From contig OZ037769.1 of the NCBI GenBank assembly GCA_964035545.1, forward strand, positions 9,835,429-9,899,428: a stretch of DNA of 64,000 nucleotides. Direction: 5' to 3'. This DNA is from Bugula neritina (lineage: Eukaryota; Bryozoa; Gymnolaemata; Cheilostomatida; Bugulidae). A model generated the notes under the pieces. It had not been told where the DNA came from. It saw nothing but the letters and a program-made list of their open reading frames with translations, and did not search any database. Made by a program: the position numbers and the translations under genes. Below, one piece after another: positions 37,503 through 47,109 of the stretch (position 1 is its first letter; the number at the start of each line of letters is the position of its first letter).

Positions 37503-38258
37503 CACAGGATAGTTAAGGGCAACCTTTTAGCTGCAACTACCTTGCTGAGGTTTGCATTGTAATCATATAAAAATTCAGTACCAGTAAAATAAAATCTCAC
37601 CTAATTGTGCTAGAGTCAAAATTTAAAAACTATACTGTAGATCTTCTTTTTCTCCAGGGTAAGTTTTTTGGAAATTTCAATTTTCATTTTTTTTGCAAAG
37701 TTATAGACAAAAAACTGCCCAATTTTGGCCAATTTTGCCTGAAAAGCTGACTTTTCAGTACCAGTAAAATATCTCAGCAGCGAAGCATGATATCTGAATA
37801 AAAATTGCACTGCTGGAATCCTGAGATATTTCTCCAGGGTAAGTTTTTTTCTTTTTCCAATAACTCTTCTAGATTGCCCACAAATTGGTGATTTATACAC
37901 TGAAAATGCCATGTTTTTTCATAGTAAATTGGCAGCGCGCAGTGCTTCACGCTTCAATGAGCACGTAGGGATGAGAAGATATTGGCGCGTACATGCTAAT
38001 TATAGGCTTGCTAGTCGACAGGCTACAATGAATAGCTTGCTTGGTACTTTGTTTATGTAGCGCCTATAATGGAATGTTGATAGATAACACAGCCCTAATG
38101 AAGGTTGCTGCTTATTGGTTGTAGTTTGATCTTAGGCTAAACAATTGCAAGTAGGCAACACGCATGCCACCCGCAGAGTAGTATTATTCAAGAACCTAAA
38201 CTACATTTTGAGAGAAATTTATGATATTCTTAGTGAGGATGCCCTTAACTATCCTGTG
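37503..38258. mobile_element. TA-flanked MITE inserted in RT
   Basis: The 756-bp sequence has perfect 19-bp terminal inverted repeats, CACAGGATAGTTAAGGGCA and its complement, and a TA duplication (37501-37502, 38259-38260). It has no coding capacity. Internally there are two partial direct repeats, with CAGTACCAGTAAAAT and TCTCCAGGGTAAGTTTTTT each present twice. The TA target and size fit a Tc1/mariner-dependent MITE, but the transposase family is inferred. A diverged 436-bp relative lies inverted at 60831-61266. Confidence 0.9.
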
Positions 38259-38260
38259 TA

Positions 38261-39517
38261 GAGGTCTCCATTGGAAAACCCTATTAATTTACCTAAATGA
38301 CATCATCGTCTTTGCTCCCGATGTGGACACCCATATTCACCGGTTAGAGGAGGTATTTAACCGACTTCGAGCAGCCAAGCTAAAATTGAAGCCTGAGAAA
38401 TGTACCTTATTTGCCGAAAGAGTAAAGTATCTAGGACATATCGTCAGTAGTCAAGGCGTGGAAACAGATGAAGAAAAAATACAGGCGATTAAGAACTGGC
38501 CCCGCCCTCAACACAAGAAAGATGTCAGGTCTTTTATGGGAACCTGTAGTTACTATCGCAGATTTATTAAAAATTTCTCTGAGATTAGTAGACCGCTTAG
38601 CCAAATTAGTTCCAAGAATGCCCAATTTAACTGGACTCCCGAGTGTCAGCAGGCTTTTGACCTGTTGAGTAATCACTTAACTACAGCGCCTATCTTGGCA
38701 TACCCTGATTATACCCTACCCTTTATTTTGGACACTGATGCCAGTGCTGTTGGTATTGGAGGGGTCCTTTCACAAGTGCAGGATGGTCAGGAACGCGTCA
38801 TCTCTTATTACTCGAAAATGATGTCGTCAGAAGAACGGAACTATTGCGCGACCAGACAGGAACTGCTAGCTATAGTTAAAACCATTACACATTTTAAACC
38901 TCAACTGTATGGCAAACCTTTTACAGTACGTACAGATCACGCCTCGCTCACTTGGCTACTGCGCACTCCACATCCTCAAGGACAACTAGCTAGATGGCTA
39001 GAGACACTAGCTCCCTATGATTTCCATATTGAACATCGTAGAGGCAAAGTACATAGCAATGTAGACGGACTTAGCAGACAATTCTGAAAAGATTGCCGCC
39101 AATGTAACCAGATGACAAAACCTGCCTCACAAGACGCCCCTCTCCCACTCTCCATGTATAATTCGGAGAAGTCCATTCCCTGCCAGCAGATTATGCAACC
39201 CCTTCCTATCCCACAACAAGTCCCTATTCTGGCCCACTTAGCACAACCCTCTCCTACACTACACCCCACTCCACAAGTCCTACGTACTCCAAAGTCTGTG
39301 ACCAGACAAGAAAGCTTTATAAAGAACCCGACGACCCAGTCCATACCGTCTCTTCTCAGTTTGAAAACTACCTGGCACGGTCACATGACAAATACCTTCT
39401 TGAGCCCAACTCCACAGCCCCACCTTGCTCGTAGTTGGAGTAATGTGATAAATAATTCCCCTCCGGCCACATTCCCTACGCTCAGCCCCGCTTCCACACA
39501 ACAAATCCCAAGGTCTC
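38261..39517 (+). pseudogene. pol: Element 2 pol, part 2: RT C-terminal half and RNase H
   Basis: Reading resumes in phase after the MITE. The polymerase motif is YLND instead of YLDD: codon 38296-38298 is AAT, so the first catalytic Asp is Asn. The connection segment and RNase H follow (LDTDASAVGIG, TRQELLAIV, TDHASL). TGA at 39085-39087 interrupts just after the GLSRQF end of RNase H. The same frame continues through a Pro/Ser-rich linker to the BEL insertion at 39518. The RT would be expected to be inactive. Confidence 0.87.
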
Positions 39518-40371
39518 TGTAATGTTACGAAATAGGATGTTTACAGATATTATAACTTGTAGTACAATCACACACAATCACAATGTCATTAACCTCAAAT
39601 TAGCCTAACCACTAGCTGCTAGTAGTCTACCTAATGCTTCTTTAATCACTACCCCAAAACAGTAGCTACGCATGTAGAATGATTCATAGTCAGCAGCTAT
39701 GCTTGCATCAGCTGTGATGTCACACGATGCTTGTTTACTTCAGCCCACTTCTTGAAACAGTAAGATCCTACCCCCAAAATAGTAAATTGTAAAATCATAC
39801 CTCTTACAACACAATAATGTTTATCAAATGGATTAGTATATAAGACAAAACCATTTTTATTAGTTGCAATATTGTTAGAGTCATGCTGTCAGTTTGGACA
39901 GCATCAAATTTATGTAAGACTACTAAAGAGTAGCATTATTTGAAAGACTGTGCAAAGCCACAGCATTAACATAACAGTAGACTAGGAGAGAGAGAAAAGA
40001 GGTAATGAACATCTATTTACAATTATATATCGTTATTACATTTTTATGTTATAAAGTTTTTAATAATATGGGCTGTAGTTGCATGTTATGTTGAATCATT
40101 ATTTCATGCTGCTATCTACAATTTATGATATACATTGCTAGTGCTTTTACATACATACTTATTATATTACGTACATTTTGTTTGCCTTATGCCTTATGTT
40201 GTATCATTATTATTTTAGTTTTTACGGTCAGTGTTTGGTCAGCATTTGGTCAGTATTTGGTGACTCAAATAAACTCTGATCACGTCTAAAACCCTCCCTA
40301 TTCCTAGTCAGGCTGTATAAGCTAGAGTGTCACTCTAAAGCAAGGGTCATAGCAAAGAGTGTCATTCTATA
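39518..40371 (+). mobile_element. BEL/Pao 5' LTR
   Basis: It starts TGTAATGTTACG and ends near TCTATA. It contains a TATA-like GTATATAAG near 39836 and AATAAA near 40268, followed by a GT-poor segment. The exact 3' end is uncertain by one or two bases because the two LTRs differ there (TCTATA against TCTAGA). The following sequence does not give an obvious tRNA primer site. Confidence 0.85.
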
Positions 40372-40936
40372 GTAAAAACTCTTTCTCAAGTCCGGGAGTA
40401 ACAGCTCCATCTCAAGTCCAACAAAAGAAACCGACAAACATAAGACGACCACAAAGAGAACCTCACTTCTACCCACCTCAACTATATAAACATTACTAAC
40501 ATTTATCAGGATATTATTCTCAACTACATACAAAGGTGACCTGGAATCAGCAGATTGGTGAGAGATTACCATATAACCCTCACCTTCACATATAAGTGAC
40601 ATAATTATAAAGGAAATAGTTGAATGGAAAGTTATTAGAATAATTAGGCTTGCATGCAGATTTATTTTTTGGAAGTATTGTAATTATAGAAACTCCATTT
40701 GATAAACATTGTGTCAAAGCCCCATAAAATTAATTAGGATCTCCCTGTTTCTGATTGGGCAGTTGGGTACAATCCCTGTGCTGGCATCAGCTGTTTGTTT
40801 GCATTAGCTGTTGGCTAGTGATAAATCTTGACAAACTAGTCCAAACTAGTTTTCCTACTGAATTTAGGTTATAAAATAACTGTAGTAAGTAAATGCATGC
40901 TTTTCACTAACTGTCTCTATTACTAACACAGCAACA

Positions 40937-43681
40937 ATGAATGATGACACATCCACATGTAGTAATAGCATTAGGATTAGCAGCCGAGTCAAAACCCTAT
41001 CTACAAAGGGAAAACAATTAGAGGTAGAAAAAAGGTTTAAATCTGTCACAAGTGCAATTAAAAGGTTTAGAAGTAGGCATGCAGCAACAGACAATCATGA
41101 TAATGAATTTTGGGATGACATACAACGAATTATGTTAGATGCAGATGCTGACTTAGCAATTCTAAAGTCATTAGCTCCAAGTCATCCTCACCTTGAGGAC
41201 TTAACACAGCAAATTAACAGTATACATGAACAATGTAAGGGCGAAAGCCATTCAGTGCATGCTAGCAGTAAACACACATCAAAAGCAAGCTCATTCATCT
41301 CAGCCAAGACAAAATTGCAAGTTGCACAATTAGAAATTGAAATGGAAGCCATGCAAAGACAGGCTGAGCTAGAAAGGCAGTTAGCCAATGTCCAGTTGGA
41401 ACTAAGTAAAAGTAAGCTGTTAGAAAAACAGAAACAACTGAGAATAAGGCAGGAAATAATAGAGGAACATGATATAGACGTTAGAGATGAGCTAGCAGAG
41501 TATTTAGATAATTGCCAACCAATAGTGAATCAGGAAAGCAATAGTGAAGTTATTTTTAGTAGGCCAGTAGAAGTTTTGCAAAGCAACCAACCACAGCAAA
41601 TAGGCAGCATGCAAAACAATGAATCACAGCATTCTACATGCAGTAATGAATACCTGGCCACATGCTTAACAAAAGCAATACAAGCCAACAATGTGCCGAA
41701 GCCACCAATATTTAGGGGAAATCCCTTAGACTTTATAGATTGGGAATATGCCATAGAGAGTTACATCAAGGATAAAATGATAGGTGATGATGGTAAAATG
41801 TATGTCTTGAAACAGCATGTTGATGGACCTGCTAGAGAAGCAATTAGTGGCCTATGCAGTTTACATACACTAGCAGCATACCAAAAGGCCAGAATAATTT
41901 TGAAAGAAAGATTTGGGTCAGAATTCACAGTTGCTAATGAATTTCGAAAGAAAATTAATGCTTGGCCCAAAATGAAACCACATGAACATAAGCAGATACA
42001 ATCATTTTCTGACTTCCTCACACATTGCGAAATAGCAGCAAAAGATATTAAAGAGTTGGAAATTTTAAATGATTGCGAAAAGAATCTTGAGCTCATGTCC
42101 AGGCTGCCAGATAACATGATAAATAGATGGAAGCGGGAGGTAACCACACATAGGAAAAATCACAGGAGTTACCCCAGTTTTAGTCAGTTTGTAAAGTTTG
42201 TACAAACAGAAGCAGAAATCCTAAATGATCCAATCACTTCATCTTTGTCAGGTTCAAGGGTCATAGACTTACATAAGCCTCAAAAGCACAACAACAAGGG
42301 CATTAGCTTTGCTACTAGCATAGAAAAGCATTCTCCTGATGTTGAAAGTACAGAAAATCACAAAGCTAAACTATGCCTCTACTGCAATTACAGTAATCAT
42401 AGCACACATGAGTGTAGAAAACTGGCTAGCATACCAGTTGATCAAAAACAAAAGTTCATTACTGGTAAAAGATTATGCTTTGGTTGCTTGAGAATAGGTC
42501 ACATGACAAAAGAATGCAGAAATAGAGCTACTTGTAAAATATGCCAAAAAAGGCATCCTACTGTAACACATAGAAGCAATCAGCCAGCTACACAAGCTAA
42601 CAACAGCAATACCAAAGTAGAAACAGTGCAGGTAAATGGAGTAGCAAGTAGCAACAACCCAGAGCAAGTAACAGCTAACAGCAACAATACAGTGGCTAAA
42701 ACAAATGGCTTGTGCTCAATGGTTGTGCCTATATACCTAGCAACTGTAGATAACCCTAATGAGGAAGTGCTAACTTATGCACTCTTAGATAGCATGTCAG
42801 ATACCACATTTGTAACTAACCAAGTTGTTAGTAAGCTACAAACAGCTACAAGCAAACCAGTTTCTCTTAAACTAACAACAATGACAGCTGACAACTTGGA
42901 AATGAAGTGTAAGGTGTACAATAACTTGACCATTAGAGGACTTAACATGCATGAGCAGATACAAGTAGGAAAGACTTACAGTAGGGACAGCATTCCAATT
43001 AACAAGCAGCACATACCCACACCAGAAATTGCCAATAGATGGCCACACCTTAAATGCATTGCAGGTGAAATACCTCAAAGTTTAGATATAGAAATAGGAA
43101 TGCTTATAGGGTATGACAACTCCAGAGCTTTAGTGCCACTTGAAACTAAAATAGGCCCTGCAATCAATGATCCCTTTGCTCTGAGAACACCTCTAGGATG
43201 GTGTATTGTAGGCAATAGTGGTAAGCATGAAACAAACTCATTTCCCACATGCAATAGTGCTATGGCTCATGAGCAGAATTTGAGTTCAGATATCTTGAAT
43301 GTCCTACAGCAAGATTATACTGACACAAAGTACATTGGTACTCATAAAATGTCACAGGAAGATGCCAAGTTTTTAGATAACATGCGCAACAATATTAAAC
43401 AAAGAGAAGACAATTATTACAGCATGCCACTGCCGTTTAAAAATGCTAAGCCACAATTACCAAACAATAGACAATTAGCTGTGCACAGACTTGATACCCT
43501 CAAAACTAAAATGCTTAAAGACCAGGAATATGGAACAGACTACGTGGCATTCATGACAGACATAACAAACAATGGCGATGCAGAATTGGTACCTACAACT
43601 TGTGAGGCAAGCAACCATCAGTGGTACATTCCCCACTTTGGCGTGTATCACCCCAAAAAGAAAAAGATTAGTAAAGCATAA
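40937..43681 (+). CDS. gag: BEL/Pao gag-protease, 914 codons
   Basis: An uninterrupted ORF starting MNDDTSTCSN. A coiled-coil-like Gln/Glu/Lys segment spans residues 122-176. The BEL gag domain (DUF1759-type; PIFRGNPLDFIDWEYAIESY) spans about 256-420. Three zinc motifs follow: CLYCNYSNHSTHEC (480-493), CFGCLRIGHMTKEC (514-527) and CKICQKRHPTVTH (533-545). The BEL protease region begins YALLDSMSDTTFV near 614, with Met where many pepsin-like motifs have Gly. The ORF ends soon after the PHFGVYHPKKK motif that normally leads into RT. The intact frame and near-identical LTRs suggest the truncated product is still expressible; this is inference. Confidence 0.92.
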   Translation: MNDDTSTCSNSIRISSRVKTLSTKGKQLEVEKRFKSVTSAIKRFRSRHAATDNHDNEFWDDIQRIMLDADADLAILKSLAPSHPHLEDLTQQINSIHEQCKGESHSVHASSKHTSKASSFISAKTKLQVAQLEIEMEAMQRQAELERQLANVQLELSKSKLLEKQKQLRIRQEIIEEHDIDVRDELAEYLDNCQPIVNQESNSEVIFSRPVEVLQSNQPQQIGSMQNNESQHSTCSNEYLATCLTKAIQANNVPKPPIFRGNPLDFIDWEYAIESYIKDKMIGDDGKMYVLKQHVDGPAREAISGLCSLHTLAAYQKARIILKERFGSEFTVANEFRKKINAWPKMKPHEHKQIQSFSDFLTHCEIAAKDIKELEILNDCEKNLELMSRLPDNMINRWKREVTTHRKNHRSYPSFSQFVKFVQTEAEILNDPITSSLSGSRVIDLHKPQKHNNKGISFATSIEKHSPDVESTENHKAKLCLYCNYSNHSTHECRKLASIPVDQKQKFITGKRLCFGCLRIGHMTKECRNRATCKICQKRHPTVTHRSNQPATQANNSNTKVETVQVNGVASSNNPEQVTANSNNTVAKTNGLCSMVVPIYLATVDNPNEEVLTYALLDSMSDTTFVTNQVVSKLQTATSKPVSLKLTTMTADNLEMKCKVYNNLTIRGLNMHEQIQVGKTYSRDSIPINKQHIPTPEIANRWPHLKCIAGEIPQSLDIEIGMLIGYDNSRALVPLETKIGPAINDPFALRTPLGWCIVGNSGKHETNSFPTCNSAMAHEQNLSSDILNVLQQDYTDTKYIGTHKMSQEDAKFLDNMRNNIKQREDNYYSMPLPFKNAKPQLPNNRQLAVHRLDTLKTKMLKDQEYGTDYVAFMTDITNNGDAELVPTTCEASNHQWYIPHFGVYHPKKKKISKA

Positions 43682-43826
43682 AGGTAGCATAACTCCCAGA
43701 CTCACAATTATTGACTTGACAGATGCTAAACATCTTATAATGCAGTGGGTACAAAAAGAGTCATTTTTAGATGAATATTACAGGCTAAGTAAAGACAATT
43801 GTGTAAGTAAAGATAGAAACACATAA
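43640..43826 (+). pseudogene. BEL/Pao integrase N-terminal remnant
   Basis: In a second frame the sequence encodes SITPRLTIIDLTDAKHLI and WVQKESFLDEYYRL. This resembles the segment before the integrase zinc finger in BEL elements. It ends at 43826 with no zinc finger or catalytic core. It directly follows the RT-start remnant, marking the internal deletion junction near 43660-43690. The stretch to 44052 shows only AT-rich noncoding sequence. Confidence 0.6.
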
Positions 43827-44056
43827 AACTGAGATGACTTAATTCGTAAGGTAAAAGTACAACTAGCAACTACAGAGTTGAACAGTAAAGATGTGAAACT
43901 AGCTCCACCCACATACTTAGATAGGCCTATCCATAAATTAATTTACCTATTTACCCCATAACCTTTGCATGCATACCTATATTAGTATTTTAGCTTAATA
44001 TTTTAAATGCATAATAATATAATTGTTAATTCCCTCTAAGTGAATAGAGAGAAATT

Positions 44057-44067
44057 AAAGGGGGGAG
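44057..44067 (+). promoter_or_regulatory. BEL/Pao polypurine tract
   Basis: AAAGGGGGGAG lies directly before the 3' LTR at 44068, the expected position for plus-strand priming. Confidence 0.8.
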
Positions 44068-44920
44068 TGTAATGTTACGAAATAGGATGTTTACAGATAT
44101 TATAACTTGTAGTACAATCACACACAATCACAATGTCATTAACCTCAAATTAGCCTAACCACTAGCTGCTAGTAGTCTACCTAATGCTTCTTTAATCACT
44201 ACCCCAAAACAGTAGCTACGCATGTAGAATGATTCATAGTCAGCAGCTATGCTTGCATCAGCTGTGATGTCACACGATGCTTGTTTACTTCAGCCCACTT
44301 CTTGAAACAGTAAGATCCTACCCCAAAATAGTAAATTGTAAAATCATACCTCTTACAACACAATAATGTTTATCAAATGGATTAGTATATAAGACAAAAC
44401 CATTTTTATTAGTTGCAATATTGTTAGAGTCATGCTGTCAGTTTGGACAGCATCAAATTTATGTAAGACTACTAAAGAGTAGCATTATTTGAAAGACTGT
44501 GCAAAGCCACAGCATTAACATAACAGTAGACTAGGAGAGAGAGAAAAGAGGTAATGAACATCTATTTACAATTATATATCGTTATTACATTTTTATGTTA
44601 TAAAGTTTTTAATAATATGGGCTGTAGTTGCATGTTATGTTGAATCATTATTTCATGCTGCTATCTACAATTTATGATATACATTGCTAGTGCTTTTACA
44701 TACATACTTATTATATTACGTACATTTTGTTTGCCTTATGCCTTATGTTGTATCATTATTATTTTAGTTTTTACGGTCAGTGTTTGGTCAGCATTTGGTC
44801 AGTATTTGGTGACTCAAATAAACTCTGATCACGTCTAAAACCCTCCCTATTCCTAGTCAGGCTGTATAAGCTAGAGTGTCACTCTAAAGCAAGGGTCATA
44901 GCAAAGAGTGTCATTCTAGA
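44068..44920 (+). mobile_element. BEL/Pao 3' LTR
   Basis: Same as 39518-40371 apart from a missing C in the CCTACCCC run and one base near the end. It is followed by the GTCTC target duplication and then by the resumed pol frame of element 2. Confidence 0.9.
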
Positions 44921-44925
44921 GTCTC

Positions 44926-46607
44926 ATTTAGCTTACCCCTCACACATGACCCAACAGGTCCATACTACCTCTCAACTTAGTAAACTCCAGTGGGAGGATC
45001 CAAACTTATCAGTACTCATGAAGACTATCCAAGACAATGAGCCTTTTGATTTAAAGGTACAGAGCAGAGAGACAGTATTACTGTGGCGTGCCAAAGAATA
45101 TTTAATATTAGACCTGGCCGGCGAACTGAAGATTAGCGGACCTGGAGGAAGGAGACGATCTGTTTGTCCTTAGTCCATTTGGCAGAGTGTCATCATGAGC
45201 CTCCACAAAGAAGCTCATTTTGCTGCAAATAAGGTACTAGCTGCCCTCCGACTTAAGTGGTATTGGCCAGGTATGACCAGTCAGGTTAGGCGGCTGGTGG
45301 CACAGTGTAGAGACTGCCAACAAGCGAAAGGTGATAACACTGTGAAGAGGCGAGCAGACAACCATTTGCATGCAGGACGTCCGTGGCAAATGGTGGCCAT
45401 TGATCTGTGTGGACCACTACCGGAGACAGAAGACCGAAATACCATGATACTTGTGCTGACTGATCATTTTACCAGATGGAGCGACGCTATTCCACTGCCT
45501 GATGGGAAAGCTACTACTGTGGCCAGAGCTCTGGATGAGAAAGTGTTTGCAGTTTTTGGCATTCCCGAAGTTATCCACTCAGATCAAGACTCCCAATTCC
45601 AATCTGAGCTTTTCCAAGCATGCTGTAACCTCTGGGGATGCGATAAGTCTCAAACTTCACCCTACCGCCCCCAAGGGAACTCAGTGGTGGAGCGACTGAA
45701 CCGAACCGTGGGAAACTCCTTAAGAGCCCTACTAATAGGTCATGAACATCGGCCGTGGGACCGGCTCTTGCCACAAATTATGCGCACTCTACGCGCCACC
45801 CCACATCGCATCACGGGCGAAACTGCCAACTACATGATGCTGGGAAGAGACGCGCGACTGCCCCCTGACATTCACCAACCGGTTACTCAGCCAGAATACA
45901 CAGAAGTTGAATATGTCACCGATTTACAAGAGAGGATGCAAGTGGCAGGTCAGATGCTAAGAGACCGTCAAAACAAACTCCCCAGGGCAGAGGAAGATGT
46001 CGAACCCTTATTTAAAGTTGGAGACAAGGTCTGGCTCAAATCATTTTATAAAGGACGAAGCAGAGGGACTAAGTTACAGCTCAAATATGTCGGACCGTAT
46101 ACCATCACTAAAACTCTGCCCTTCCAGACCTATGAGATGGAACGACAAGGACAAAAGTCAGTGCAACATGAGGTAGGGATATAGCTAGTAGTTGGAGATG
46201 TGGTGTCAGAGAAAGCGTCCCCGTCACAGAAGGAAGGAAATAGCGACCCACCAGCAACAGAGACAGTAGACACTCAACTTGAAGAGGAGTATTTTGATGC
46301 TGATGACTTTTCCTTAATTGTGCCCCCAGCGTTATTGATGCCGGACTCCGAACCAGTGCACCCCCCACCTCCCGTAGTGGAAGGCGATGCCTCCCATATT
46401 ACTCCAGATTCCCCTATAGCCCAGACACCACCCCGTCGGTCTAGTAGAAGCCGAGCTATGCCTCCTAGATACGATGATTATGTCATTAATGAAGCACATC
46501 CTGACTGCAGACTACGAGGACGTAGTCCAATCAAGGGAGAGGGTGATGAAGAGGAAGCTACAGCTGTTAACAACATATTGTCTATACCTCACATCGAGTC
46601 AAAATAA
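44926..46607 (+). pseudogene. pol: Element 2 pol, part 3: integrase
   Basis: Reading resumes in phase with 39517 after the BEL insertion. The linker frame ends at 45171-45173, and indels surround the zinc finger, since the EGDDLFVLSPFGR-like segment lies in another frame. The finger (HKEAH, CRDC) and core follow: Asp in VAIDLCGP, Asp in HSDQDSQF, Glu in NSVVERLN. The GPY motif is VGPYTITK. TAG at 46182-46184 interrupts, and the same frame then gives an acidic, Pro-rich tail with SSRSRAMPPRYDDYV, a typical gypsy pol ending, to the stop at 46605-46607. Confidence 0.86.
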
Positions 46608-46836
46608 AGAAATCGAGGAGGTAACTCCCAAATAGGAAGATATGTAAAATCAAGATCGATATGTAAATGTAGGAGTTGTACTACTATGTCCCATTAAAAG
46701 AAAACTTGCCTTCTCATGATAAAAAGTCAAGAAAAATAAGAACCGCTGCTCGAACAAGAGTTGTTGGAGTGGTTTTGAGACTGACAGATATAATTGTTGT
46801 TTTTGGCGCTATCGCCTTCTTTCGGATTTCTAAGAT
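46608..46836 (+). mobile_element. Element 2 polypurine region and start of probable 3' LTR
   Basis: GAAATCGAGGAGG follows the pol stop and could be the polypurine tract. The exact LTR start is not visible, because no full 5' LTR exists for comparison. This stretch is interrupted at 46837 by the Mag-type element and resumes at 51343. Confidence 0.5.
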
Positions 46837-47068
46837 TGTTTTATGTTGATTTGTGATATTATTTCAGCTATCGTGAAAAGACAGAACGTGCTCGAGTTAG
46901 TTGATAAACGTAAGAGGCCGAAGCCGTGATTTATTACCACAATATATATACACGAAAATACTAAAACTATTACAATAAGTGATACAATTAATTATTAAGA
47001 TTATGACAAAAAATAGTAAAATAATAAAATAACAAATTAGAAATAAATGTTTACATGAACACCGAACA
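46837..47068 (-). mobile_element. Element 3 3' LTR
   Basis: On the minus strand it starts TGTTCGGTGTTC and ends ATAAAACA. AATAAATCACGG provides a polyadenylation-like signal. The adjacent CTGTGGGAGA (minus, 47078-47069) is the likely polypurine tract. Confidence 0.93.
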
Positions 47069-47109
47069 TCTCCCACAGAATAGAAAAAAGCTATTTAGAT
47101 ATGATTGTT

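Larger units (their letters stand above)
39518..44920 (+). mobile_element. BEL/Pao element lacking RT, inserted in element 2
   Basis: LTRs of 854 and 853 bp flank a gag-protease ORF. The 5-bp target duplication GTCTC occurs at 39513-39517 and 44921-44925. The LTRs differ by one C in a C-run and one base near the outer end, indicating recent insertion. The coding part jumps from the start of RT to the start of integrase and then stops. RT, RNase H and nearly all integrase are therefore missing, so movement would need enzymes from another copy. Confidence 0.92.

Noticed and set aside
40372-40400. tRNA primer site for the BEL/Pao element
   Set aside because: The sequence after the LTR (GTAAAAACTC) does not begin TGG and I could not match it to a tRNA 3' end. 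The LTR limit is also uncertain by a few bases.
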